From the IMG/VR virus record IMGVR_UViG_3300006059_000003, positions 1-63,933 of that record: a DNA stretch of 63,933 nucleotides; one strand, given 5' to 3'. This DNA comes from a virus. A program made the position numbers and the translations under genes. Shown one piece after another: positions 1-7,327 of this stretch (position 1 is its first letter; every line of letters starts with the position of its first letter). Below the pieces are notes generated by a model. The model saw only the letters and a list, made by a program, of their open reading frames with translations. It had not been told where the DNA came from and did not search any database.

Positions 1-180
1 CTAGGTAGTATAACATGCAATGTATAACATTTGTATAGTATATAAGGTTATATCGCTGTTATATTATATAACTACTATAATATATACATAATATACATAT
101 ATACTATTATGATATATAGATAATAATATAAACTAAGGTCCAAAAAATACCCCAAAATGTGCAAATTTCCGAAGGGTGTT

Positions 181-209
181 ATACCATTTCGTTTTTTACC
201 GTTTTTATT
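181..209 (-). repeat. 29-base origin-like repeat, left-end copy
   Basis: Read on the minus strand it begins AATAAAAACGGTAAAAAACG. Close relatives are at 39214-39242 (plus), 39446-39474 (minus) and 63635-63658 (plus). The flanking bases of this copy and of 39446-39474 are also similar (GTGCAAATTT... versus GTGCATTTTG...), so a longer unit is duplicated. Confidence 0.75.
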
Positions 210-258
210 ATTGTTGATACTTGTTGACAACATGCTGTTAATTATTCGCGGTAGTTGC

Positions 259-278
259 GTGAAACATTTTTGTTTCAC
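259..278. repeat. Perfect inverted repeat GTGAAACA-TTTT-TGTTTCAC
   Basis: Arms of 8 bases surround a TTTT spacer. An identical 20-base copy lies at 63397-63416. The arms equal the two half-sites of a bacterial parS palindrome in swapped order. Joined as a circle, the two copies flank the AT-rich junction. Confidence 0.7.
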
Positions 279-826
279 AGATTTACTTAGAAATAAGAGG
301 AATTCTTACAGTTATTTTGATTAACCCCTTCCTTTCTTTCTTTTTCCCTATAGATATATAATAATAGGAGAGGGTAGGTCTAGTTTCTGGATTGGAAAAA
401 GGGTACTCGATTCAATTCCTGAAATAACTTTTGGAGTAATTTCAATTACAGAATTTTGAGGAATGGTGGTAAGTCTAGTTTCTACATATACCCTTAGAGG
501 GTTTTTGTTTGGGTTTTTCCCTCTTATCTTGGTATTTAGAAACTACAGCAAGCTGGGGGTAGACTGCTCTGTGGGGATTTTTCTATAGAAAACCGCATTT
601 CATGGTATCACTGCGTCTAATTGCGTGTCAATGCCAATTTTTGGCACCTGTAGATACATATTAGGTAGTTATTGATAGTAAATACATGTAGTTATATGTA
701 GTTACTACCTTATAGGTTAAATACCCTGATATACCTATATGTATAAGAGACACTAAGTACAGAAATTACATTGTAATAATTGCAATTAGTACAAAAGTGA
801 AAAGCGGTATAGAGGATTGCGAATTA

Positions 827-976
827 ATGGAGATATTCCGGCATAATCTGGAATCCACCGAATTGCATACATATATGCAGATTCTTTTCCAGAGAATGAC
901 GCAGGAACACGGAAAACGGCAGGATACGGGAAAATGCAGGTATCCTGCTATGAAATCGCTACACGGTCAATTCTGA
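827..976 (+). CDS. Possible 49-residue protein
   Basis: ATG to TGA open frame of 49 codons with a GAGG about 12 bases upstream. The product has no recognisable domain. One copy of the dispersed hairpin (882-896) lies inside and would encode ILFQRM. It may be chance: the frame sits in otherwise non-coding sequence upstream of the first clear promoter. Confidence 0.25.
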   Translation: MEIFRHNLESTELHTYMQILFQRMTQEHGKRQDTGKCRYPAMKSLHGQF

Positions 977-1005
977 GGCAGGAAACAGCATATATGAGCA
1001 GGGTA

Positions 1006-1035
1006 TTGACAGCAGATATATAGTTGTGTTAGTAT
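1006..1035 (+). promoter_or_regulatory. Sigma-70-like promoter for the first small-gene cassette
   Basis: TTGACA at 1006-1011, then 17 or 18 bases, then TTAGTA/TAGTAT. It lies about 50 bases before the start codon at 1087. The -35 is perfect and the -10 is moderate. Confidence 0.5.
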
Positions 1036-1086
1036 CCTGTTGTTGGGTATTGTCCTAACAATGCACTTTCACAAAGGAATACAGAA

Positions 1087-1224
1087 ATGAAAAAATTAGT
1101 AGATGTACTGATGTTTTTGCTATGTTTTGTTATTGCTATATCTATAGCAGTAATAAATAACTACACTAGTAATAATATTGCTAGAATCATAGTGAGAGGG
1201 ATAGGTACAGAAAATGCGAATTGA
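1087..1224 (+). CDS. Small single-pass membrane protein (45 aa)
   Basis: The product starts MKKLVDVLMFLLCFVIAISI; residues 4-24 form one hydrophobic segment followed by a short polar tail. The reading frame overlaps the next gene by 11 bases (1214-1224), the pattern of a translated, coupled gene. Function is unknown. Small membrane proteins of this kind are common in phage early regions, where they may act on the host envelope, but nothing here proves that. Confidence 0.6.
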   Translation: MKKLVDVLMFLLCFVIAISIAVINNYTSNNIARIIVRGIGTENAN

Positions 1225-1537
1225 CAGCGAACTAAGAACAGAACGGGTGAAATTACAATCCCCTATCGGCGATATGTGTGAGTATTGCGGTAAACATCTG
1301 GAAACAGGGAAATATTGCACAATCGTAGTAAACAAAGATGAATCTCGGTTTATTGATACAGGTGTTGATTTAATGGAGAAAATCCATCGTGTAAAAGCCG
1401 AAAATGGAGAAATGACACGGGAAGAGGGAAAAGAAGGCAATATGTTGTGTTTTCTAAATGCAGAAATGCAACATCTTGCAATCCGTCTAAATATCTACTG
1501 TTCTGAGAAGTGCTGTAAAGAGGATAAACAATTATGA
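1214..1537 (+). CDS. Putative zinc-binding protein (107 aa)
   Basis: Residues 22-25 read CEYC and residues 95-100 read CSEKCC, a spaced cysteine layout typical of a small zinc ribbon or knuckle. The ending resembles that of the protein at 3991-4302: both have LNIYC before the second cysteine cluster, so the two are probably distant paralogues. It overlaps the upstream membrane-protein gene and shares an ATGA with the next gene. Function unknown. Confidence 0.7.
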   Translation: MRIDSELRTERVKLQSPIGDMCEYCGKHLETGKYCTIVVNKDESRFIDTGVDLMEKIHRVKAENGEMTREEGKEGNMLCFLNAEMQHLAIRLNIYCSEKCCKEDKQL

Positions 1538-1701
1538 AGTTTGCCGAACTAATGGAAATGTTAGGGTATTTAAAACAGATATACCCTGCCACCAATTACC
1601 CTATGTATTACATACGTGTAATTACTCAATTCGGGAAAGTAGACATACGTGACTTTCGGGATTATGAAGGCTATAAACGCAGGATAGCAAATAGAGGATA
1701 G
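1534..1701 (+). CDS. Hypothetical protein (55 aa)
   Basis: Its ATG overlaps the TGA of the preceding gene (ATGA), implying translational coupling. The product is small and aromatic-rich (MKFAELMEMLGYLKQIYPAT...) with a basic C-terminus (YKRRIANRG). No family is recognised. It is the last gene of the first cassette; a terminator follows 19 bases after the stop. Confidence 0.6.
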   Translation: MKFAELMEMLGYLKQIYPATNYPMYYIRVITQFGKVDIRDFRDYEGYKRRIANRG

Positions 1702-1705
1702 ATAA

Positions 1706-1720
1706 TCTCTTTCCAAAGAA
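1706..1720. repeat. Dispersed hairpin, copy with AAAGAA arm
   Basis: TCTCTTTCCAAAGAA just before the first cassette terminator. The preceding bases GATAATC are the same as those before the copy at 4513, so hairpin plus terminator look like one duplicated unit. Confidence 0.5.
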
Positions 1721-1761
1721 AACCGATACTCAAAAAACAAAAGAGTATCGGTTTTTTTTTT
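1721..1761 (+). terminator. Rho-independent terminator
   Basis: Arms AACCGATACTC (1721-1731) and GAGTATCGGTT (1743-1753) form an 11-base stem followed by an uninterrupted T-run. It ends the 1087-1701 cassette. Confidence 0.9.
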
Positions 1762-1876
1762 GGTTTCCGATTTTGAAATACTGCCAGAATCTCAGGTTTT
1801 TAGTCTGATCTATTCCAGTATCGGGTATTGGGTGGCAGGGTATCGGGAAGAAATCCGATTTATTTTCTAAAATCTC

Positions 1877-1905
1877 TTGACACGCAGGATAAACGACGAT
1901 AGAAC
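1877..1905 (+). promoter_or_regulatory. Sigma-70-like promoter of the second cassette
   Basis: TTGACA at 1877-1882, a 17-base spacer, and TAGAAC at 1900-1905. The nearest gene starts 390 bases downstream, which leaves an unusually long leader. Confidence 0.65.
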
Positions 1906-2295
1906 CTTGATGTGCTATTCGGTCTTGAAATAGACCACGGTTTACCGATACCTGCGTAGACTTGCTAGAAACGTTTGATATGATTTTCTGTTTTCCGTAA
2001 AGGCATAGCGGATTAAATGCAGAAAGTGTACCTGTAATTCTAGAGATAGTGTCGCTGTCTAAAGTCGGAAATATAACTGTATAGTTTGTGGATTATCTCC
2101 ACATAATAGCGTGTTCCCTCCTATCTAATCCCTCCAATGGGTGATTCCCGATAAAGCGGTATTTTCTACCGCATAATTTAACCTTCTATCGCAAAATCAC
2201 CCAACCTAAACGAATACGCTATTATGCCGGAATACCTGCTCATTATATAGACTATAGTTTCAAGGACAAAAAATACACGAAGGAAAATTCCTCAA
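1906..2295 (+). other. Long structured 5-prime leader
   Basis: About 390 bases without a credible gene separate the promoter from the start at 2296. Visible structure includes an inverted repeat TGTGGA...TCCACA (2087-2103) and a stem GGGTGATT (2139-2146) with AATCACCC (2195-2202) that encloses an inner hairpin GCGGTA-TTTTC-TACCGC (2156-2172). It could be a regulatory leader or a separate small RNA. Confidence 0.4.
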
Positions 2296-2676
2296 ATGGC
2301 AACAACAACGAAACCCGCAACAACCCCGGCAGGGTTAAAGAAAAACAATCCTCCTGCCCCTTCTCCTGTAAAAACAACGGCTAAAACCGCTGTATCTACT
2401 CCCCCGGCTAAGCGTCTAATACCTGCTGTAACGCAGGAAACAGAAGACAGCGACGAAGGCAGCGACGAAGAGACTAATATCATACTGTCTAAGGATGGTA
2501 AATCGCTTACCATAGTTATTCCTGTTAACCTGCTCACACCTTCAACCAATGAAAAAGGGAATTTTATTGTAGGTAAAACATCGTTTACGAACGATGTTGC
2601 TACAATCCCTACGGGAAAGCACAAAGGAAAGAAATTAATCCTCTCGCCTATAACCGCATTTTTCAAACCTAAATAA
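2296..2676 (+). CDS. Protein with disordered Ala/Thr/Pro N-terminus (126 aa)
   Basis: Residues 1-45 are low-complexity (A, T, P, K), residues 48-58 are acidic, and the C-terminal 65 residues look like a compact beta domain (ILSKDGKSLTIVIPVN...). No known family. The adjacent downstream protein has a similar layout of short beta domain plus A/K/P-rich linker, so the two may act together. GGAAAATTCC lies 10 bases upstream of the ATG. Confidence 0.75.
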   Translation: MATTTKPATTPAGLKKNNPPAPSPVKTTAKTAVSTPPAKRLIPAVTQETEDSDEGSDEETNIILSKDGKSLTIVIPVNLLTPSTNEKGNFIVGKTSFTNDVATIPTGKHKGKKLILSPITAFFKPK

Positions 2677-2769
2677 TTTAGACTGAATATGCGGAAAATA
2701 AACGACTGGAAAACAGGATTTAATATCCTCGCTGAATATTTCTATACCAGAGGAGATACACAAAACACC

Positions 2770-3912
2770 ATGCCACAAAGGAAAACAAAACCAATGCCTG
2801 TAAAAACCTTGATACTTGCCGATTTTACCAAAAACGGCAACAGTCATACGTTTACCGATACGACCGGAAAATATACACTTCTCCTTAGTGAGAAGTTTAA
2901 GACGTTTGAGGTAAAACACAATCGGGAAGTTATCGGCGACGGGATAAAGGGAGTTGTCAACGCTGTAAACGTTGTCAATGAGTATCGAAAGGAAAACGAA
3001 CCTGTGAAAACTGTAGTAACAACGAATAAAGGCAAAATTGCCACTACCGCAAAACCTGCGACTATCGGAAAGTCGGCACCTGTTGAAGTCATGGAGACAA
3101 GGAACGGGAAGATTGTAGAAAAGAAGGGTACACCTGTCGTTTCTGCAAAATCTGTACCTGCTGTTCCTGCGAAAGCAACAACAGCAAAACCTGCTACTAA
3201 AGCGAAGAAAATTCTTGCATTTCCTGAATATGAGGAGTGGGAGGGATACCCTGTACGGAAATCACACGAAACTGTTCGTCGCGGAAAAACTGTAGAGGTT
3301 TTCGACGAAACAGAAGAGGAATATAACAAGCGGGTTAAAGGCGGGAAACTCCAATGGGGAAAAGCACGAAAAGCGTATAACGCCGAACATGGTTTAGAGG
3401 ACGTCTCTGTACCTGTACCTGCAAAAACTACGCGAAAAGCGAAGGACGAAGATGACGACGAACCAACAGAACGCGCCCCCCGTGATTTTGGAGAAAGAGG
3501 GAATTCTTTCAATGGTGGAGTATCTCCTACTCCATTAGAATTTCTCCTCGCTCGTCGGGAATCTGCACTCGGAACACGGGAATATGCTATCTCATTCGGA
3601 GCACTTCACCCGTATGGAGAGAATTGGAAGAAACAATTCTTTCCGGCGGTTGAGCGTATCTATAATCTGGAATTGGATATTCATTCAATTGCAGAAAATA
3701 CAGGTGAGAAACCGCCAAAAGGGTACGAACCGATGTATTTCGGGAAAACGGTTTCTGATTTAGACGAAGCAGAAGCCGAAGCAATTACGGAACACTATAT
3801 GGTGTTTCGAGAGGCAAACCCGATTTACGACCGAAAAGGTGAACCTATTGACCCTTGCCTTGAGGGAATGCTAGAAACCAAAAAGAAGGTCACACCTAAT
3901 CGTCGGAAGTAG
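2770..3912 (+). CDS. Large protein of the second cassette with repeat linker (about 380 aa)
   Basis: Function unknown. The N-terminal 70 residues look like a small beta-rich DNA-binding-type fold. The middle is a linker of imperfect TAKPAT/PAKATTAKPATKAKK repeats. Residues 140-180 hold an acidic, aromatic stretch (FPEYEEWEGYPVRK), and the C-terminal 130 residues are a folded acidic domain ending in RRK. The frame is open from an ATG at 2689, but that ATG has no ribosome site; the ATG at 2770 has AGAGGAG 14 bases upstream and is preferred. A good hairpin terminator follows the stop. Confidence 0.75.
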   Translation: MPQRKTKPMPVKTLILADFTKNGNSHTFTDTTGKYTLLLSEKFKTFEVKHNREVIGDGIKGVVNAVNVVNEYRKENEPVKTVVTTNKGKIATTAKPATIGKSAPVEVMETRNGKIVEKKGTPVVSAKSVPAVPAKATTAKPATKAKKILAFPEYEEWEGYPVRKSHETVRRGKTVEVFDETEEEYNKRVKGGKLQWGKARKAYNAEHGLEDVSVPVPAKTTRKAKDEDDDEPTERAPRDFGERGNSFNGGVSPTPLEFLLARRESALGTREYAISFGALHPYGENWKKQFFPAVERIYNLELDIHSIAENTGEKPPKGYEPMYFGKTVSDLDEAEAEAITEHYMVFREANPIYDRKGEPIDPCLEGMLETKKKVTPNRRK

Positions 3913-3919
3913 TGACAAT

Positions 3920-3965
3920 AAGCCAGATATAGAACCTACATGGTTTTGTATCTGGCTTTTCTTTT
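3920..3965 (+). terminator. Terminator between second-cassette genes
   Basis: Arms AAGCCAGATA (3920-3929) and TATCTGGCTT (3949-3958) are perfectly paired, followed by TTTTCTTTT. It overlaps an in-frame ATG at 3940 of the next gene, which argues that the next gene starts further down at the GTG at 3991. Confidence 0.8.
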
Positions 3966-3990
3966 GCCTGAATTGAAAGGAATACAAACA

Positions 3991-4302
3991 GTGAGTTATC
4001 ATCCAATAGAAGAAAGTCCGGTACAGAAACCGGAAACGAAAACGCCGAAAATTACGGAAATGTATCCGACTGATGTAGTATTTTCGGTTATTCCGAAAAA
4101 TCCCGAACATGAGAAATTCTGTGACGTATGCAAGCAGGAAATAAACTCAGGTAGTTGTGTTGTGAGTGTACCTAAGATGTTTTGCGAACAGCGAAACAAA
4201 TTAGACTACCTGTTAAATATCTACTGTCTGGATTGTGGCAGTACTGCACAAACAGCAAGGGAACGACATGAGGAGTATATGGAGGCAAGTAGACGAGGAT
4301 GA
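3991..4302 (+). CDS. Putative zinc-binding protein (103 aa, GTG start)
   Basis: CDVC near residue 45 and CLDC near residue 80 suggest a four-cysteine zinc site; the second pair is preceded by LLNIYC, as in the protein at 1214-1537. The GTG at 3991 is chosen because GAAAGG lies about 10 bases upstream, while the in-frame ATG at 3940 lies inside a terminator stem. The stop overlaps the ATG of the next gene. Function unknown. Confidence 0.7.
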   Translation: MSYHPIEESPVQKPETKTPKITEMYPTDVVFSVIPKNPEHEKFCDVCKQEINSGSCVVSVPKMFCEQRNKLDYLLNIYCLDCGSTAQTARERHEEYMEASRRG

Positions 4303-4508
4303 ACAGAGGAAACCAACAAGGACAAAAACTACAGCGATATGTAGTTCGTATACATGTGGAAGATGGCAGTGAATCCGGCTTTTACTATTTGTGTACTGTA
4401 TCCGCTCCTTTACATAGCGCCGCTATAGAAATTGCACGAATACAGCAGAATTTATCCGATACCTGCGTGTTAGTGGCGAAACTTTGCTACCACCAAAATG
4501 AGCGATAG
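4299..4508 (+). CDS. Hypothetical protein (69 aa)
   Basis: ATGA overlap with the previous gene. The product (MNRGNQQGQKLQRYVVRIHV...) has alternating beta-type segments (YVVRIHVEDG, GFYYLCTVSA) followed by a helix (AAIEIARIQQNL), a pattern seen in many small phage proteins. No family is named. The dispersed hairpin and a terminator follow within 30 bases. Confidence 0.65.
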   Translation: MNRGNQQGQKLQRYVVRIHVEDGSESGFYYLCTVSAPLHSAAIEIARIQQNLSDTCVLVAKLCYHQNER

Positions 4509-4512
4509 ATAA

Positions 4513-4528
4513 TCTCTTTTCCAGAGAA
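4513..4528. repeat. Dispersed hairpin copy
   Basis: TCTCTTTTCCAGAGAA lies between a stop codon and the cassette terminator, in the same arrangement as at 1706-1761. Confidence 0.7.
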
Positions 4529-4533
4529 ACCGG

Positions 4534-4569
4534 AAACCGATACCTCAAAAGGGTATCGGTTTTTTTTTT
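4534..4569 (+). terminator. Rho-independent terminator
   Basis: AAACCGATACC (4534-4544) pairs with GGTATCGGTTT (4552-4562) and leads into a run of T. The stem is nearly the same as that at 1721-1753. Confidence 0.9.
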
Positions 4570-4610
4570 GCCTATTTTTATTGATTATGTGGATTTTCTA
4601 CAGACTCTTC

Positions 4611-4639
4611 TTGACAACGTTTTAAGACCGTGCTACAGT
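4611..4639 (+). promoter_or_regulatory. Sigma-70-like promoter of the third cassette
   Basis: TTGACA at 4611-4616, a 17-base spacer and TACAGT at 4634-4639, 44 bases before the first start codon. Confidence 0.65.
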
Positions 4640-4682
4640 CTCTTTAGGTGATACATACCCGGAAAGTCAGGAACTACAGACA

Positions 4683-4904
4683 ATGAACAAGTATACTTTT
4701 TACAACATGACACTCTCTATGGAAACAGAAGAGTTTACAGCAGAAAATGCTACGGAAGCATTCAAGCACTTCTGCAAAATTTCCCGATACAAATACATTG
4801 GTATCTCAATGGTAGAAATCAAAGGGGTCAAGCGAACAGTAAGAATTGCAGATACACAGGGTATAGATGGTATCTGTATCTATATGTCCTACTCAGTAGA
4901 CTAA
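4683..4904 (+). CDS. Hypothetical protein (73 aa)
   Basis: First gene of the third cassette. The sequence predicts beta-alpha-beta-beta order (YTFYNMTLSM, AENATEAFKHFCKISR, YIGISMVEIK). No family is recognised. AGGA lies about 12 bases upstream of the ATG. A small hairpin follows the stop. Confidence 0.65.
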   Translation: MNKYTFYNMTLSMETEEFTAENATEAFKHFCKISRYKYIGISMVEIKGVKRTVRIADTQGIDGICIYMSYSVD

Positions 4905-4906
4905 TC

Positions 4907-4929
4907 AAAGGGGATTAATTCCCTTTCTT
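4907..4929 (+). other. Intercistronic hairpin
   Basis: AAAGGGG and CCCTTT pair around ATTAATT directly after a stop codon. It has only a short T-run, so it is more likely an attenuator or RNA-processing site than a full terminator. A similar hairpin is at 5212-5232. Confidence 0.45.
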
Positions 4930-4965
4930 AATGCAGGTATTAACCGTCACAACCCGGTATGAGAA

Positions 4966-5208
4966 ATGCAGAGTGAGAAAAGAGTACAGATAATGTTTCA
5001 AACAGTTTTAAATGAAGTTATCGCCAATACGGAATCTAATTCCATTACGACGATTGACACATTAGAAGTTTTTACTTCATGGGTGAAGGAATATGCTGAT
5101 AGTATCGGGTATGAAATACCAGTAAAGGCCATAGATGTTCTTTACTATGTATACTGTGAAATTTTGAGAGTAACAGGGATACCCTTCTCTAATGATAATG
5201 AAAGGTAA
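4966..5208 (+). CDS. Hypothetical protein (80 aa)
   Basis: Mostly helical acidic product (TVLNEVIANTESNSITTIDT...). An alternative ATG at 4993 would give a 71-residue form; neither has a strong ribosome site. No family is recognised. It is flanked by two similar intercistronic hairpins. Confidence 0.55.
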   Translation: MQSEKRVQIMFQTVLNEVIANTESNSITTIDTLEVFTSWVKEYADSIGYEIPVKAIDVLYYVYCEILRVTGIPFSNDNER

Positions 5209-5211
5209 ATC

Positions 5212-5232
5212 AAAGGGAAGTTTCTTCCCTTT
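5212..5232 (+). other. Intercistronic hairpin
   Basis: AAAGGGAAG and CTTCCCTTT form a perfect 9-base stem with a TTT loop just after the stop of the preceding gene. The same position and design occur at 4907-4929. Confidence 0.5.
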
Positions 5233-5308
5233 CTAATGAGACTACAGATTATATTATCTGTACCTGTTGCAAGTCAGGATAAACTCAGAGCAGGAAGGAC
5301 CTTAAAAA

Positions 5309-5422
5309 ATGAATATCGCCACTAAAGCAGTATTTTATACTGCTGTTCTCCTGTTGTCCTATGTGATGTCAGGATTTCTTCTGATGTTTCTTTTCTCCGT
5401 TATGTTCGGAATGAAAGGATAG
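5309..5422 (+). CDS. Small membrane protein (37 aa)
   Basis: The product starts MNIATKAVFYTAVLLLSYVM and is hydrophobic almost throughout, ending in GMKG. AAGGA lies 9 bases before the ATG, a good ribosome site, and the next gene starts 5 bases after the stop. Function unknown. Confidence 0.6.
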   Translation: MNIATKAVFYTAVLLLSYVMSGFLLMFLFSVMFGMKG

Positions 5423-5427
5423 AATCA

Positions 5428-5664
5428 ATGAAACCTGAGTTATTCGTTTTACGCGAAAGAAAGAAGGAACTGTATGAATTGTACAGACAAACAGAGGAAT
5501 ACTGTTCTGAATTCATCTTCAATAGTGTAGAGGATGAAAATGTATACAATTCTGCTAAATCTAAACTAACAGATATAGAACAGGAGATAGGCACAATCAA
5601 CTCAGAGATTAAATCTCTAATCCATGAAACGTACACAAGGGAAGATGGTACAGTAAGATGGTAA
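5428..5664 (+). CDS. Coiled-coil protein (78 aa)
   Basis: Heptad-like, highly charged helix (LRERKKELYELYRQTEEYCS...) over most of its length. GAAAGGA lies 9 bases upstream. It overlaps the next gene, another coiled-coil protein, by 7 bases; a heterodimer is plausible but unproven. Confidence 0.65.
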   Translation: MKPELFVLRERKKELYELYRQTEEYCSEFIFNSVEDENVYNSAKSKLTDIEQEIGTINSEIKSLIHETYTREDGTVRW

Positions 5665-5891
5665 AACCGAAATGGTTACAGAAACCGCTTACTGATTTAA
5701 CGCTCCCGCAACTAAGGAAAGTTAAATACATGTATGAAGAATTGATACGAAGAAGTGCAGAAATTACCGTATCATCCGAACAAACGAAAGAGCAGAAGGA
5801 AAGAGCAGAAACAAGAAAAGCAGGGTATGAAGAGAAACTAGCGAAGGTCAAGGAGGAGATACAGCAACGAACCAAAAAAACAAAGTGGTAA
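5658..5891 (+). CDS. Coiled-coil protein (77 aa)
   Basis: Residues 15-72 are a charged helix (LPQLRKVKYMYEELIRRSAE...) with a very basic C-terminus (QQRTKKTKW). The overlap with the upstream gene indicates coupled translation. Last gene of the third cassette. No family is recognised. Confidence 0.65.
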   Translation: MVKPKWLQKPLTDLTLPQLRKVKYMYEELIRRSAEITVSSEQTKEQKERAETRKAGYEEKLAKVKEEIQQRTKKTKW

Positions 5892-5900
5892 CACTAAAGA

Positions 5901-5932
5901 AACAACCTAAGAAATTAGGTTGTTTTTTTTTG
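5901..5932 (+). terminator. Rho-independent terminator
   Basis: AACAACCTAA-GAAA-TTAGGTTGTT followed by T. The stem and GAAA loop are identical to the terminator at 6383-6412. Confidence 0.9.
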
Positions 5933-5963
5933 TCTTATTTATCTGTAGTTTTTACATTTCCTA

Positions 5964-5992
5964 TTGACACTCTAAGAAATCAGCGTTACTAT
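5964..5992 (+). promoter_or_regulatory. Sigma-70-like promoter of the fourth cassette
   Basis: TTGACA (5964-5969), a 17-base spacer and TACTAT (5987-5992), 54 bases before the start of the single gene at 6046. Confidence 0.65.
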
Positions 5993-6045
5993 CTTTTCGC
6001 GGGTACACACAAAATAAAGCATACTCGCTAACGAAGGGAATTAAA

Positions 6046-6360
6046 ATGAAAACTACAGACGTTACTTATTCTCTTACTCTCCATTCGTGGGAAAAGGAAG
6101 AAGTATGGAATAATGCATTTTCTATGCTTCTTGATTTTGGTCTTGACAATGAGGATATTTCTTTCTCTATAGGTGACCTTACCAGAAGCAACAACGGGTA
6201 TCATATTCCTTGTGTTGTTATCGTTCCTGAGGTAGACGGAACACAATACGAGATGGATTCCTGCTTTCAAGTTTTCCGTTGCCCATGCGGCGCAATAGGT
6301 ATACAGTATGGAGAGGGAAGTATGTTGTGCCATAAATGCGGATTAGATTCTGATGTATAG
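6046..6360 (+). CDS. Zinc-ribbon protein (104 aa)
   Basis: The C-terminal 25 residues contain CPCG and CHKCG, a four-cysteine zinc ribbon; residues 1-75 form an acidic alpha/beta domain. Function is unknown. It is the only gene of its transcription unit, with its own promoter and terminator. CGAAGGGA lies about 10 bases upstream of the ATG. Confidence 0.7.
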   Translation: MKTTDVTYSLTLHSWEKEEVWNNAFSMLLDFGLDNEDISFSIGDLTRSNNGYHIPCVVIVPEVDGTQYEMDSCFQVFRCPCGAIGIQYGEGSMLCHKCGLDSDV

Positions 6361-6382
6361 AATCTAAAAGCCGAACTAAAGA

Positions 6383-6412
6383 AACAACCTAAGAAATTAG
6401 GTTGTTTTTTTT
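6383..6412 (+). terminator. Rho-independent terminator
   Basis: AACAACCTAA-GAAA-TTAGGTTGTT plus a T-run, a duplicate of the terminator at 5901. Confidence 0.9.
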
Positions 6413-6582
6413 GTCTCTGGAATAGCCAGATATGCCAGATACGGGAAAATGTAGGGATTCATGGGTACAACCGTGTGTACGGTCAAAAGAATGGCAGGAA
6501 TCGGTATTCCCTAATCCCTGTCAGGGTATGGAATCGGGAATAATCGGAAGAATTGACATAGATCGGCTATCGTCTATCGGTA

Positions 6583-6600
6583 TTCTCTTTCCAGAGAGAA
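6583..6600. repeat. Dispersed hairpin copy
   Basis: TTCTCTTTCCAGAGAGAA lies in the non-coding region just after the weak promoter at 6553. Confidence 0.7.
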
Positions 6601-6897
6601 TATGATTTTGCTTCTGGCTTATGGTCCGCTTTTACATACTAGATATACATACTGCGACGGGCGATACCGCAGGGTATACCAGTGTGAAACATGATTATTT
6701 TTTATCTGCTACTCTGTGAAACATTAGAAGATACCCTAAAACCGCTATAATTGACCGTACAGGTGCCTCCAGCTATTGCCCCCTATGATTCTACCTTCTG
6801 TTTTTCCTACGGCTTATGTAGGGAATGTTCAATTCCCCCTATATAGTTATACAATCAAGATGTAGTTAATACAGATAAAGCAAAACAGGGTAAAAAC

Positions 6898-6911
6898 GTT
6901 CCACGTGGAAC
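6898..6911. promoter_or_regulatory. parS-like palindrome
   Basis: GTTCCACGTGGAAC is a perfect 14-base palindrome. It matches the core of the widely conserved bacterial parS site (TGTTNCACGTGNAACA); the outer base is C on the left and A on the right. No ParA or ParB gene is visible, so if it works it would use host ParB. Imperfect relatives are at 7643-7656 (GTTCCACATGAAAC) and 7664-7675 (TTCCACATGGAA). Confidence 0.55.
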
Positions 6912-7053
6912 ACCTTAAAACTGATAACTATTGATATATCTGATATAGAAACTAATAGTAATTGATAGATAACGTATGTTTCACGGAAATTGGTGTTTTG
7001 TTTTATGGGTGATTTCTGCTGATATATCTATTTAGACCCTACGCGGAATAGAA

Positions 7054-7069
7054 TTCTCTTTCCAGAGAG
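7054..7069. repeat. Dispersed hairpin copy
   Basis: TTCTCTTTCCAGAGAG lies in the non-coding region. Confidence 0.6.
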
Positions 7070-7156
7070 GAGAGGGAATGGTTTCCTGTATATCAGATAT
7101 GGTTATCTGCATACGCGGATTAGATAGATATATTAGATATATTAGATATATTAACT

Positions 7157-7270
7157 ATGACGATGATAATTGATTTATCTATATTAATGATTATATTAAG
7201 CTTAACTTATATGTTGTATGTAGTCTTGATTTTGCAATTATTAACCTTAGTTTACTGTTTCACTACGTAA
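7157..7270 (+). CDS. Possible hydrophobic 37-residue peptide
   Basis: The open frame starts MTMIIDLSILMIILSLTYML and is hydrophobic throughout. It has no ribosome site, and its stop lies within the inverted repeat at 7244-7279. AT-rich DNA often gives such frames by chance. Confidence 0.2.
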   Translation: MTMIIDLSILMIILSLTYMLYVVLILQLLTLVYCFTT

Positions 7271-7279
7271 ACTAAGGTT
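7244..7279. repeat. 13-base perfect inverted repeat with ACTAAGG motif
   Basis: AACCTTAGTTTAC (7244-7256) and GTAAACTAAGGTT (7267-7279) are exact complements around 10 bases. Further ACTAAGG(T) copies occur near 7492, 7905, 8125 and 8177, suggesting an iterated protein site. Confidence 0.65.
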
Positions 7280-7327
7280 TGGGATAATTGCTTTATTTAT
7301 TATATACAGAAGGGGATTAACGGGATA

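Larger units (their letters stand above)
1..826. other. AT-rich non-coding left end
   Basis: No convincing gene lies here. The first 150 bases are almost pure A/T with TATA-like runs. Positions 181-209 carry one arm of an inverted repeat also found at 39.2-39.5 kb and at the right end. Positions 259-278 carry a perfect short inverted repeat. Around 495-515 a short CCCT/AGGG hairpin is followed by a T-run and could be a weak terminator. The block matches the right end of the window, so the two probably form one continuous origin-like region in a circular genome. Confidence 0.6.

Noticed and set aside
75-278. Minus-strand open frame of 67 codons
   Set aside because: It lies in A/T-rich repeat DNA, has low-complexity Tyr/Ile content and no ribosome site; the whole window is otherwise transcribed on the plus strand.
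380-450. Possible tRNA (GATTCAATTCC resembles a T-loop)
   Set aside because: The flanking bases do not form acceptor, D or anticodon stems.
2844-3512. Minus-strand open frame of 222 codons
   Set aside because: It is antisense to the second-cassette protein; its Ser/Phe/Thr composition is the reverse reading of the Lys/Glu/Pro-rich plus-strand gene.
3940-3990. ATG start for the zinc-binding protein
   Set aside because: It lies in the loop of a strong terminator hairpin; the GTG at 3991 has a ribosome site.
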